Of a stretch of DNA of 64,000 nucleotides, positions 54,579 to 64,000 are shown in pieces. This DNA comes from Atriophallophorus winterbourni (Eukaryota; Platyhelminthes; Trematoda; Plagiorchiida; Microphallidae). The position numbers and the translations under genes were made by a program. Under the pieces are notes generated by a model. The model made no database searches, was not told where the DNA came from, and saw only the letters and a program-made list of their open reading frames with translations. The stretch spans positions 110,865 through 174,864 of the forward strand of contig JACCGJ010000639.1 in the NCBI GenBank assembly GCA_013407085.1, written 5' to 3'. Positions within the stretch are counted from its first letter, which is position 1, and every line of letters begins with the position of its first letter.

Positions 54579-55299
54579 AGACTTTTCAGCGCTTCTTGTT
54601 CTCTGGGGTTGAACCAGAGGTTGGTTTTCTGCGGAGGGTGCCCAATTAACATTGATGGCTTACTTGACACATTCGCATTGTAATTGGCTGAAAAAATGTT
54701 GTGTAAACAGCGAAACATTCACCTACTGTGCTCAAACGTGGGGCACAATGAACGTAGATTTAGTGAATACTACAAAAAAGCGATCAAACACGTGCGCACA
54801 AAATCTCCAGTTCAATATTCACCGAGTAAAATCGATAATTATCCAACCTACTCATCACCAAAATAGAACGTAATTGAGGATAAGTTTGCAGCAATCGGCT
54901 GCATTCAAGAAAATGGGGAAGAACAAGAAGAAGACATTTTTATCGTTGTTAGCAATTGCAATAATATAACCACAAAACTATTTTTAAAAAACTGGACATA
55001 TGATTAAGATTTGTCAAGATGGACAACTTTAACGAATGAACCGTAATGCGCTTAAAAAGTGCGCGGCTAAGATTGACTAACGCTGATACGAATTCTGCGG
55101 AGAGATGACGTAAAATTTAACAAAAGTACATATAAGACGTATGAATGAATGAATTATTTGCACGGACGATGTGAAGGCCTGTTTTGAATCTTTTAGGGTT
55201 TTTTCTTTCGTTATTAATTGTTTGTAGATGTGCATCGTTATTCTTTGAAACAGACTGAGTAAATTCATTTAGATATCAACAAGTTTCGCTTGTATGCCA
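54579..55299. other. Nothing recognised
   Basis: AT-rich; no gene or repeat family identified. Confidence 0.35.
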
Positions 55300-55500
55300 C
55301 TGTTGGATAAGGCTGGTACGAACAACCTGTTCAATCTCATGTAGACAGGTTTTGAACCCATGATCATGAAGAAACAAGCTCATTCGCATGCATTTTAATC
55401 ACACACACAGCACGACCGGTTTCATGCTGTTTGCACATATCAGGTATTTACAACACAGCAGGAACCGGTCGTTGGAATATGATGGAAAGACATGCAAATG
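55300..55500 (-). repeat. Hammerhead-bearing repeat, single degenerate unit
   Basis: The minus strand keeps GTGC, an AAACA loop, GCAT, GAAAC (55423-55419) and GGTCGTG, as in the copy at 62.9 kb. The core has decayed to CTGATAT (55443-55437). The body shares the 'ACAGGTT..GTACCA.CCTTATCCA.CAG' block with 63.0 kb. Confidence 0.6.
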
Positions 55501-56361
55501 AGCATTAAATGTGAGATCGTTTTAAACGATTGGAATACATTGACCACTTATTGTGACTCATACGTGGCAGGCAATGATCTAGTGCCGCAACTAGACTTGC
55601 ACGTAGGCGTAAAATTTGTACAATACGTTGATTTAGGAATATGGAATTTACAAAGGCATCATTTCTTCGAATATATATCGCTCTACGTCCCCTTTCAGTT
55701 AAATCATTAATTTATATATAATCACTAAATGATGAGGTTTAAATTATTTCACAAAATATGTCATACCGACACAGCTTTGCGAGTTTCAACAGGAATCGGC
55801 GTTGTTGTATACATGGCAGACGTTGGTCTTTACACAACTGATCACATCCAAAGATTGCAACTGTTTAACAAAAGGCGTTTTTCGTAGCGTCATACGCACA
55901 ACAATGCTATCCGTAAAAAGATTTTAGTAGGAATATTCAGAAATAAATTACAGATCAACTGCCGAATAAGTTGATTTGACTATCTCGGGTGATCAGCTCA
56001 CCACGTTGAATATTCAGTGAAAGGATCTTCTGCTCAGAGATTGGAAGGTTTTGTAGCAGAAAAAGCAATAAGCTTATCAAAAAACCCCTGAATGACTGTG
56101 TATATCAAGTAAAAATACGAAATCTTTCAAAAATCAATAGGGACAGTCACATATCGCATGATACATGATATACTCATCGAAAACCGCAACAGATTCCGAG
56201 CGTGTGATTTCTTCAGGCGAAACATTTCCAATTGAAACCCATTCTAACTAAGAAACAATTTCAACGAATATCCTATCGCGAATGTGTGAATACCTGAAAC
56301 GTTTGAATGGTTTCGTGTCGGTAGGTCCATTCATTCTTCTCATTCATTCTTCATTCATTCA
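55501..56361. other. Nothing recognised
   Basis: AT-rich, no coding motif seen. Confidence 0.35.
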
Positions 56362-56712
56362 TTCAATCCTCTCCGTGCCGGGTGGCACATGAGGCGAAGA
56401 CAACTTCACGCCAGTGGTTCCGGTCTGTCGCTTCTTCCGTTGCCGTCTGCACCGTGAATCCTTGTGCATGTAGTTCGCGTTCCAACGTTCTGCGCCAAGT
56501 TTCCTTGGGCCGTCCCCTTTTTCGTTTACCTTGCGAATGCCAGTGCATGGCTACCTTCGTATGCGAACTGGGATCCATCCTGCAGACATGACCGAACCAC
56601 GGATCTGTTGTCATCGTTTCCGTAGCAATGTAGTTTTTACGGGATAGGGTTGCTAGCCCTAAGCCCAACCCTCCTCCTTTCTCAGACGGGCTTGGGACCG
56701 TCATTGGCGGGC
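56362..56712 (-). repeat. Family C short retroposon
   Basis: Reverse copy with an ATTC tail at 56336-56365 and an open frame reading GKRKRGRPKETWRR and FASCATRHGED. This is the most open copy: 113 codons from the head. Confidence 0.8.
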
Positions 56713-57179
56713 ACTTTACGCCCTAGTAAATTTTGGCAACAAACCCATCGCGGTAATGAAAGCGTAAACGCCTCAAAACTCAGATTGGACTTGTTTTATC
56801 ATCGCGGATAATTCAATGTGTTCACACGCCACGCTTTTCATCGGTTATCGCGCCGACAAGTCATGTGATCCGCTTCACAGCTGACTCACGCGCTCCGATC
56901 AGCTGACTTTAGTTTGGCAATCAGCTGTTTTCTGGACGGTGTGTGTGTGAGTGAGTGAGTGAGTGCACTTTAGTTTAACGTCGCTGTTTTCGTTTGACAG
57001 TCAAGTTGGCGTGTGATTACTTGGCAACATCTGTGATACGCGACGTACACATAAACTTTGTTCACGTAGATGAAGACTTTGACCGTTAACTTCGCTGCAG
57101 TTAACACGACTGTCTCCCTGGATGGGGTCCAAAAGATCGAAATTTGCCGTGGCTGTTTACTCCTAGTGATATGACTCAA
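56713..57179. other. Nothing recognised; GTGA microsatellite
   Basis: A GTGT/GAGT microsatellite lies at 56939-56964. No gene seen. Confidence 0.4.
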
Positions 57180-57930
57180 TATCTTGTTCATTGGCGGTCT
57201 TGCTGTAGACATTTTGGATTGTTTGGTTCGACCTTGTATGTTGTCAAGTGACATTTAAAGCCACAAGGAAGCTGTCATGATGATGTCGCTCTACTTGTTC
57301 ACAACACTTGGTTGAATGCATAATTGATTCGAGGTGTAGACACCTCATCACTGTGTGCCTGTGACTAATCTGCTATAGGTTCAATGGCTTTTTAGGTCCC
57401 ATCCGTCATCTTGTTAGGATGGGGTAAATAGGGGCTCGGTACTTGCTACCTGTTATTCAGGAATCTGAAACGTAATCCCAGGTCCGTGAACTCTAAATTA
57501 TAGTAGTATCTAACCCAGGTATTAGGTCCGCTGAACCCGTGAATTTGTTCGAATGTGATTATACCATGGAGGTTCCTGAACTTTTGTTATTTCCTAGTTT
57601 TCTAACATCATCGTCATCATGTACAGCATCATACTGGGTCATACAACCGTGGCATTGTATAAAATGATGGGAAATGATACCTGGGAAACTGCTGAACTTA
57701 TAGAAGATTAGGCACTGGGAGGTGCCTACATCTCGAATCAAAGATGCATTCACTTGAGTGTTGTGAACCAGTATAGCGATGTCAGCACGACACTTCTTTG
57801 CGGCTTTTACTGACATGCATCTTAACCGGCTTTCTTCTCTACTTCACTTGACAAAATACAAGTTTTATCAAACACTTCAAGAAGATGCCTTCAATAAGTG
57901 TCGCTTCAACTGCAGCTAGTTTAACAGACA
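57180..57930. repeat. Family R3 copies in inverted arrangement (foldback)
   Basis: The arm at about 57215-57360 and the reverse complement of about 57705-57855 share blocks such as TTGTCAAGTGA, GTTCACAACACT and GAATGCAT. About 300 bases separate them. The arms differ at many positions, so this is two insertions or an old palindrome. Confidence 0.6.
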
Positions 57931-58027
57931 AATCAGTGTCTGGTCACCCATACAACGAGGCCATTCTGAGTTAGCAATGACAACCAAAGCCGTGTTTGGG
58001 AATCAATAATTTCCTATTCACCATACG

Positions 58028-58402
58028 TATCCTAGCCAGTCAGTCCTCTCCGTGCCGGGTGGCACATGAGGCGAAGACAACTTCACGCCAGTGGTTCCGG
58101 TCTGTCGCTGCTTCCGTTGCCGTGTGCACCGTGAATCATTGTGCATGAAGTTCGCGTTCCAACGTTCTGCGCCAAGTTTCCTTGGGCCGTCCCCTTTTTC
58201 GTTTACCTTGCGGATGCCAGTGAATGGCTACCTTCGTATGCGAACTGGGATCCATCCTGCAGACATGACCGAACCACGGATCTGTTGTCTTCGTTTCCGT
58301 AGCAATGTAGGTTTTACAGGATAGGGTTACTAGCCCTAAGCCCAACCCTCCTCCTTTCTCAGACGTGCTTGGGACCGTCCTTGGCGGAGTTATCCTAGCC
58401 AG
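58028..58402 (-). repeat. Family C short retroposon with 12-bp target duplication
   Basis: TATCCTAGCCAG at 58028-58039 and 58391-58402 flanks an element of about 351 bases in reverse orientation with the family's standard head. Confidence 0.9.
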
Positions 58403-58420
58403 AGATGACCCGAATTACGA

Positions 58421-58621
58421 AACGCTAGCGGCTAACACCGTTCTACATTGATTGGCCACATGTAGTGAGCTGCATGCTGAAACCGGCTGGAGTCTCACTA
58501 CCATTTCTTTCTCATATCTGTCTAGGCCTGGGCAACGTGACACTATATTAGCCCATGTGCAGTCTCTGACTGTGTGGCACTTTGCCTGGATCAGGCTTGT
58601 GCTTTCATACCAACGCTAGCG
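58421..58621 (+). repeat. SINE-like family A with 10-bp target duplication
   Basis: AACGCTAGCG at 58421-58430 and 58612-58621 flanks a 5'-truncated copy ending GTGCTTTCATACC. Confidence 0.88.
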
Positions 58622-59289
58622 TAGCTCTGGAAATGCGTGCTGAATTGTTCTTAGACAAACACCCTTCTGTATCACATCTCGTCAAATGTGGTGGCTTGTG
58701 CAAACAACCTGCGTGTTTCTCATGCTTGCTTATCTCCCAGAACGCCAGACCCCGCAGTCAATCAGATGAACGGTTGTGTGCGCTTTGTCATCGGTGCATT
58801 TGCCAGATGTGCACTGTGTTTTCCCACCTTTCGATTTATCGACAGATGCGATCATTTTCGAAAGAATCCAGAGGTGGTCTGCGGGTGTGTGTGTTTCTGT
58901 ACCAGGGTTGCCTTGGTTTGTTGTTTTTGTATCTGTTTTACGTTAATCCGAACGGTGTCATATACTCTCGGCGAACGAAGGACGCATTCTTGTCATTTAT
59001 TTACGCTTCCGCTGTGTAACGGTCACAGATTGGAAAAACTCGAACATCATCCGAACTCGAACATCCGAACATCATTAATTGTAAGCAGTCGGCGGTTACA
59101 GGCTTCTGTCACTGTCACTCCATCGAACTGGAACGGCCCGCTCTGCCAGTGTTATGGATGTATGCAACTCCGAATTGTTGTTGCAAATGACTGTCGTCAA
59201 GGTCGGTTGACATGGTGACCCACGTACAGACAGACATGCATGGTCGCTTTCCTGTCGCGACCTTAATACCAAAGCATCGCTTTACGAGT
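58622..59289. other. Open frames without known homology
   Basis: The plus frames at 58582-59019 (145 codons) and 58688-59218 (176 codons) overlap and are Cys-rich (for example CALCHRCICQMC). I could not tie either to a family, and no splice structure supports them. Confidence 0.25.
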
Positions 59290-59390
59290 CTAAGGCTTAT
59301 CAATCTATCTAGCCACGAGTAAGCTGACAGTCCTTTAGTCCAAGTGCAGTTTATGACTGTGCGGCACTTGACCTGCATCAGGTGGTCAAT
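59290..59390 (+). repeat. SINE-like family A, partial
   Basis: Diverged 3' half, up to TGACCTGCATCAGG. Confidence 0.55.
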
Positions 59391-59529
59391 TGTAAACGTT
59401 GTAGTCAACTGTGAATGAGGATAGAGATCCCCTGGGACTACGTCTCGTCTACAGCTTCGAGGGTGAGAACGCGATCTGATTACAATCTCTCCTCCAATCG
59501 AGCCTCGTGAGCGGACATGATTATAAAAT

Positions 59530-60265
59530 GTTTATAAAATGCTCCATATGGCGCGCGTCTCGAATAGCCTCTGACAACCAAGTCCAGCTTCTGGCCTGCA
59601 CGAATGGCTCTCCGAGCCCGGCGGAACTGCTTCTGCCAACAGGAGAAGGGGCGCCTGAAAGCCAGTTTGCTTCGGGCAGATGGAGCTCGTTACCCTGGGA
59701 GGGCATTTCATCTAGGGGAAACAAAATCCTGATTTTAGACCTCCGCTGCCTTTCGGGATACCCGATCGCGGGAAAGGCTTCGGGAGAAAACCCTGAGGAA
59801 AAATCTGGAACGGTCAGTTGGTGCACACCACCTCTTTCAGGCTACTCGCTGCTGCCTCGCATGTCGCTCTTGGTTGTGCAAACGCTAGAGAAGCTGACTC
59901 GAACCAACGCCGGGTGGTGTTGGGGACGCCGCTTTGTACACAAATTCCCAAGAATCTTCATTGAAGCCGACTCGTCCTCCAGGAGGAGATAGTCGCACAA
60001 AAGTAAAAGTAAAGGGTGGTGTTGGGGACGCCGCTTTGTACCCAAATTCCCAAGAATCTTCATTGAAGCCGACTCATCCTCCAGGAGGAGATAGTCGCAC
60101 AAAAGTAAAAGTAAAGGGTGGTGTTGGGGACGCCGCTTTGTACCCAAATTCCGAAGAATCTCCATTGAAGACGACTCATCCTCCAGGAGGAGATAGTCGC
60201 ACAAAAGTAACATGATTCGAGACATCCATGAAGCCGGCTATTCTACTGTTGGAACCAGCCACACA
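59530..60265 (+). repeat. Family B retroposon with internal 102-bp triplication
   Basis: Family B runs from TATAAAATGCTCCATATGG. From 59912 the last 102 bases, including the AAAAGTAAAAGTAAA tail, occur three times (starts 59912, 60014, 60116). A short RTE 3' end follows (about 60216-60265). Confidence 0.8.
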
Positions 60266-60359
60266 AAAGTAAAATATGTAGGTACATGCTAGCTGGCAAT
60301 ATGCGATGCTATCGATATTAAGCTGTTTTCAGGTGGAAATGGTAAGGCTATATGTAATC

Positions 60360-60495
60360 CCATGCTTGAATCCAAACAAAGTTCCGCACAGTCAAATGTT
60401 GCAAGTTGCTTGTCCAAGCCCTTATCAGTGAGGGTTTTCACGTCTGTGCCAAATCAGCACAGTACAGAAGTACTATACAATAGCACGTCCGTGCT
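60360..60495 (-). repeat. SINE-like family A, diverged
   Basis: Keeps GTTCCGCACAGTCAAATG and GCACAGTACAGAAGTACT blocks. Confidence 0.45.
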
Positions 60496-60929
60496 TTGGT
60501 GAACCTTGAAACGCTTGTAAAGCGGGAAGCATCGCTTGTCCTTGAAGTCGCTATTAAACAGTATTCGTATATTCAAACACATAATCGCAACGTGCTCTCA
60601 AATCAAGCAATCAAGTTATCCGTAAATCGACAATGTGTTGTGCTATTCGTATCTCCTTTGCCTTTCACACGTGGGGATGTTCCGTCAGATTTGTTCTTCT
60701 CTTTGCCGGGCATTTATTGAATTCCTCTTCACTGTGTTTTTCTCAATTTATTTTTGCTTGTGCACGCAGATTATCGATTTTAATTGATTGACCTCATAGT
60801 GACCCGACTTTGTATGTCAGAGAGTTTCTTGATCAGTTTTTGCTTTTGTGCTTCTGATGAATGTTTGGATTGGTATGTGCTGCGATTTATTTTTAACGAA
60901 TCAGCCATTCAACCATGCATGCGCTATGG
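60496..60929. other. Nothing recognised
   Basis: No gene or repeat family seen. Confidence 0.35.
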
Positions 60930-61330
60930 TATGTATGTATGTATGTGTGTATGTATGTGTATGTTTGTTTGTTTGTTGGCCTCCTTCGGTCGATGTCGAC
61001 TATGGATGTACATCACAATCGCATGAATGTTCGTGTTCTACAGCTTTTTGAATGACTAAACAGTCCGATTCGGGAGGAACAATCTCTCCCGCAGTGCTGT
61101 CAGAACTCGGTTGTAGGGCGTCAGTTGCACGCCGGCGGCGTGATCTGCGTTCAGCAGCCAAGAGCTGTATCTGCTCCTCCCCAGTTTGCAGACGACGCTT
61201 TACACAATGCCTCCAATGTGAGCGGTCAAGAGCAAGTTCTTCCCAACTCGCCGGGTCAATGCCAAGAGCTTTCATATAACTTTTGCAATCGTCTTTGTAC
61301 TGCAAATGCGGTCTGCCTAATGGTCGACTT
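60930..61330 (-). mobile_element. Family D LINE, C-terminal fragment with TATG/TTTG tail
   Basis: The minus frame reads CKSYMKALGIDPASWEELAL, then DRSHWRHCVKRRLQTGEEQI and a C-terminal ALQPSSDSTAGEIVPP. The 3' end (TCGGTCGATGTCGAC) leads straight into a TTTG/TATG microsatellite at 60932-60977, which acts as its tail. Confidence 0.78.
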
Positions 61331-61336
61331 CCTAAT

Positions 61337-61500
61337 TGTATGTATGTATGTATTCATGTATGTATACATGTATTTATGTATGTATGTATGTGTGTATGCT
61401 TGTGTGTGTATGTATGTATGTTTGTATGTATGTATGTATGTGTATGCTTGTGTGTATGTATATGTGTATGCTTGTGTGTATGCATGCATGTATATACGTT
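61337..61500. repeat. TATG/TGTG microsatellite
   Basis: About 160 bases of TATG, TGTA and TGTG units with occasional variants. The long open frames here are by-products of the repeat. Confidence 0.9.
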
Positions 61501-61589
61501 CGATGAGGAAGCTGGTCGCAGCGATATCATCATTCGGAAAAATGATTTCCCGATAAAATCTGTTTAACAATTGTGTGACTTCACACGAA

Positions 61590-61700
61590 AGTCAGTCATC
61601 ATCAAAGACAGCATTACACCGGTAGCACGTACCGGATGCTTAACTGCCATACAACCATGAAAAATTAAAATTCTAAAAGATGGGGAAGGGTGGGACTGTC
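61590..61700 (-). repeat. Family R3, partial
   Basis: Shares GATGCTTAACTGCCATACAA and GATGGGGAAGGGTGGGACT with 14260-14345. Confidence 0.6.
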
Positions 61701-61873
61701 TAAAGACGGCCGAATCCTGTTTTCTTTACGTTTCATCCGTGAACTAGTATGACATGCTTTTTCATCAAACGACTATTGATATTCAGGGAAAAAAGACAGT
61801 TTATGAGAACAGTTTATTAGTTACGATTGGCTTCTAACGCAGAAGCTTCGTCAGACTAAGGGTGTCAGTACAA

Positions 61874-62111
61874 ACACGGATGTGCAATCGTGCAGCATTG
61901 CTGTGCTGTGCGGCTAACATCGTGCTAAATTGATTGGCCAACGGTAGTGAGCTGCATGCTGAAACACGCTTTAGTCTCACTACCATTTCTATTTCCCCCT
62001 CATATCTGTCTGGGCCTGGGCAACCTGACAGTATCTTAGCCCACGTGCAGTCTCTGACTGTGCGGCACTTTGCCTTGACCGGGCTTGTGCTTTCATACAT
62101 CATACATGCAT
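61874..62111 (+). repeat. SINE-like family A, near full length
   Basis: From ACACGGATGTGCAATCGTGC to a CATACATCATACATGCATAC tail. It lies between two arms of a short perfect inverted repeat (GTGTCAGTACAAACAC and its complement). Confidence 0.75.
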
Positions 62112-62323
62112 ACGAACAGAGATCATGTTTAAATTGCATCACATCTGACTAATGCTGAGCTCGGTAAGATCTGTATAGACCATAATGGACGCTGAGATTA
62201 TCTCGATAGACATGCGAGATTAAAATCGTCTGATGTGCACTCCGCTACATGCTGTGTATTCGCCTGATTGTTTTGATTGCATATAATCTGTACTTAGGAT
62301 TGGTGTTTGTACTGACACCCTTT

Positions 62324-62885
62324 GTGTGCCAGAAGCGAAACGTTACCAATACATTACACTCCAGCCGATTCATTGCAAACTTTCGTTTTCATTAATATAA
62401 TTTCCCGGTCAGTCAAAAACAGTTCCAATATTTTGCTGGCTTATCATATGTTGCAAAATGATTCAATGTTTGTCGATAATCGAGCTTTCTCGTCAATCTT
62501 CTCATTCTGCCTCAATTACTTAGCATGGCGTCACTTGGTCTTATCGATTTCTAAAACACACACACACACCTACCTGCTATTTCTTTCATACAAACCCACC
62601 AAAGTGTCGTGCTTGCCTCTGTTATTTGCGTACGGGCGAAAGAATCGGAAACCTTTATTTGCTTTGTGGTATTTGTTTTTCGATGTCATTCAATCGTGCA
62701 ACCGACTGCACAGCGCGTGTCACCTGATCGACCTGTGACCTTGTCTGAAGCGATTAGACTCCAGTCTAGAGGTCACGTTTGTGGCAGTATCGCCGCGTAG
62801 CGGTCTGTTTCAATCTCATCAGTTTGAAACCAGCCTAGTCGAATTTACTTGTGTATTTTAAGTGGGGTTCTTCTTGAATTCTCCC
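62324..62885. other. Nothing recognised
   Basis: The plus frame at 62322-62738 is open for 138 codons without a recognised motif; a CA run lies at 62553-62567. Confidence 0.3.
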
Positions 62886-63110
62886 CCAAGCGCTTTATCT
62901 GAACTGCATGGGGATCCTGATCGTACTGTCCCTGCCTGATGAGTGCAAACAGCACGAAACCGGTCGTGGGGTGTGTGTGATGGAGACGGTGTCGTTACAA
63001 CTCATCTGTGTGGGGTGGGTACATGAACTGAACAGGTTGGTGGTACCACCTTATCCACCAGCGGCCTATATTAACAACCTTGTTTAACATTCCTCCACTG
63101 TGGTGTTCGC
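62886..63110 (+). repeat. Hammerhead-bearing repeat, best-preserved unit
   Basis: About 225 bases. The hammerhead is near the left end; the body then matches 430-600 and the complement of 51.8-52.0 kb (blocks GAACAGGTTGGTGGTACCAC and AACCTTGTTTAACATTCCTC). It stops at CCTCCACTG, where the next unit's hammerhead would begin, and unrelated sequence follows. Confidence 0.75.
62920..62981 (+). ncRNA. Hammerhead ribozyme, type I with minimal stem III, fully conserved core
   Basis: CTGATGA at 62936-62942; perfect stem II, 62943-62946 (GTGC) with 62952-62955 (GCAC), loop AAACA; GAAA at 62956-62959; C62960 pairs with G62963 across a two-base loop; cleavage triplet GTC at 62963-62965. Stem I: 62930-62935 with 62966-62971 (six pairs, two G-U), a symmetric UGU/UGU internal loop (62927-62929 with 62972-62974), then 62920-62926 with 62975-62981 (seven pairs). 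G10.1-C11.1 is kept. Predicted cleavage after 62965. The tiny stem III suggests that it works best as a tandem or dimer. Confidence 0.85.
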
Positions 63111-63125
63111 GAGCTTATACTTTAC

Positions 63126-63384
63126 TTTTTGTGTGACTTATCTCCCCTCCTGGAGGATGAGTCGTCTTCAATGAAGATTCTTGGGAATTTGGGTGCAAAG
63201 CGGCGTCCCCAGCACCACTCTGCGTTTGTTCGAGTCAGCTTCTCTAGCCTTTGCACAACCAAGTGCGACCTGCAAGGCCGCAGGGAATTGCCGGAAAGAG
63301 GTGGTGTAAACCAACTAACCGTCTACGAGACTCTGCTCCAGATTTTCCTCAGGGTTTTCTCCCGAAGCCTTTCCTACAATCTGG
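63126..63384 (-). repeat. Family B retroposon, 3' part
   Basis: Tail side at TACTTTACTTTTTGTGTGAC; head cut off after CTCCCGAAGCCTTTCC. Confidence 0.65.
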
Positions 63385-63409
63385 TGTTCTGTGTATTATC
63401 TAAACTTGT

Positions 63410-63573
63410 CACTTGTGTGCGACTATCTGCTCCTGGAGGATGAGTCGGCTTCAATTAAGATTCTTGGGAATTTGGGTGCAAAGCGGCGTCCCCAGCACCA
63501 CTCGGCGTTTGTTCGAGTCAGCTTCATCTCTAGTCTTTGCACAACCAAGTGCGACCTGCAAGGCAGCAGGTGT
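63410..63573 (-). repeat. Family B retroposon, shorter 3' part
   Basis: Second tail-side fragment in the same direction, close to the first, cut off after CAAGGCAGCAGG. Confidence 0.65.
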
Positions 63574-64000
63574 TCGCGTTCGTAGTGTTGTGGACGTTCG
63601 TCATAGGGCTAGATGACCATCCATCAGCAAAAAACTTCTTTCGAAGCGTCTTGTAGTTGGAAATTTGCTGGGTTATATACGCTTGTCTGTCAGTTCACCA
63701 TCACTCCCGCGGTGGTTGAGTCATGTTATGCCTTCTCCGTGAGCGGTTTCTCATTGGTCCATATGTTGCAACCAGTTGGAGATGCTGGTTAATTGAATTT
63801 ATTGTTGAGTGCCACGCTTCCAGTAATTCTCGTGTCCGTCAGTCTTTTCCTCTGGCTAATATTCTTGTGCGGTCCCAGTCGAACTGATGCCCAAATTGAT
63901 CAACATGTATCGAGATCAGTGAATTCCGGTCATGTCTGCGTACGGCCAACTGGTGTTCATGTTGTCTTGTGCTGAGTTTGCGACCCGTTTGTCCGACGTA
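63574..64000. other. Nothing recognised
   Basis: No gene or repeat family identified up to the window edge. Confidence 0.3.

Noticed and set aside
58582..59218. Cys-rich frames of 145 and 176 codons
   Set aside because: They overlap each other, start partly in a SINE-like element and its target duplication, and show no known motif. Kept only as unexplained sequence.
60325..60360. CAGGTGGAAATGGTAAG resembling the hammerhead repeat flank
   Set aside because: Only a short match; no core or GAAAC nearby.
61337..61567. Long open frames rich in Tyr/Val/Cys
   Set aside because: They are translations of a TATG/TGTG microsatellite in several frames, not genes.
62322..62738. 138-codon plus-strand open frame
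   Set aside because: No motif, low-complexity CA run inside, no splice support.
1..64000. tRNA, rRNA or CRISPR features
   Set aside because: No cloverleaf with a proper T-loop box, no rRNA signature and no regularly spaced short repeats were seen. The genome is eukaryotic.

Overview
This is a window of nuclear DNA from a repeat-rich animal genome. The protein-coding exons are small, separated by kilobase introns with GT-AG borders, and most of the rest is decayed retrotransposons. The mixture of RTE-type and CR1-type LINEs, BEL/Pao and Ty3/gypsy fragments, short tailed retroposons and hammerhead-ribozyme repeats, with diverged but recognisable animal genes, suggests a flatworm, probably a digenean trematode. 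The taxon is inference; no species marker is present.

Four host genes can be read. (1) Minus strand, 13848 to 1713: a MAP-kinase phosphatase of the DUSP8/DUSP16 kind in seven exons. The reading frame joins exactly into 765 codons plus stop, with a rhodanese/MAPK-docking domain, a dual-specificity phosphatase domain with HCLAGISRS, and a long Ser/Gln-rich tail. (2) Plus strand, 35353 to 47810: a nine-exon homologue of the vertebrate C19orf44 (DUF4614) protein. (3) Minus strand, 49805 to 48469: the last three exons of WDR3/Utp12, a small-subunit processome protein, with an AATAAA 36 bases past the stop. It converges on gene 2. (4) Plus strand, 51289 to 52905: two exons of a RhoGAP domain of the ARHGAP20/TAGAP type. 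The rest of genes 3 and 4 was not found in the window.

Repeats by region: 0-0.7 kb, a tandem hammerhead array. 4-20 kb, BEL/Pao, RTE LINEs (one with an endonuclease) and SINE-like copies, mostly inside phosphatase introns or upstream of the gene. 21-33 kb, a nest of CR1-like LINE 3' ends, a Tigger/pogo deletion derivative, a degenerate gypsy element with an internal 461-bp duplication, and the longest CR1 copy (30.1-33.4 kb). 36-48 kb, LINE fragments and a hammerhead inverted pair inside the introns of gene 2. 50-64 kb, alternating short retroposons, several with clean target-site duplications, and the best hammerhead ribozyme.

The most interesting system is a family of about 220-bp repeats carrying type I hammerhead ribozymes with an almost absent stem III. 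At least nine copies are seen on both strands, some in tandem dimers with a 222-226 bp period. The copy at 62920-62981 keeps the full catalytic core, a perfect stem II and a two-part stem I with an internal loop. This architecture matches that reported for small metazoan retrozymes and Penelope-like elements, in which circular RNA intermediates are proposed. All functional statements here are inference from sequence.
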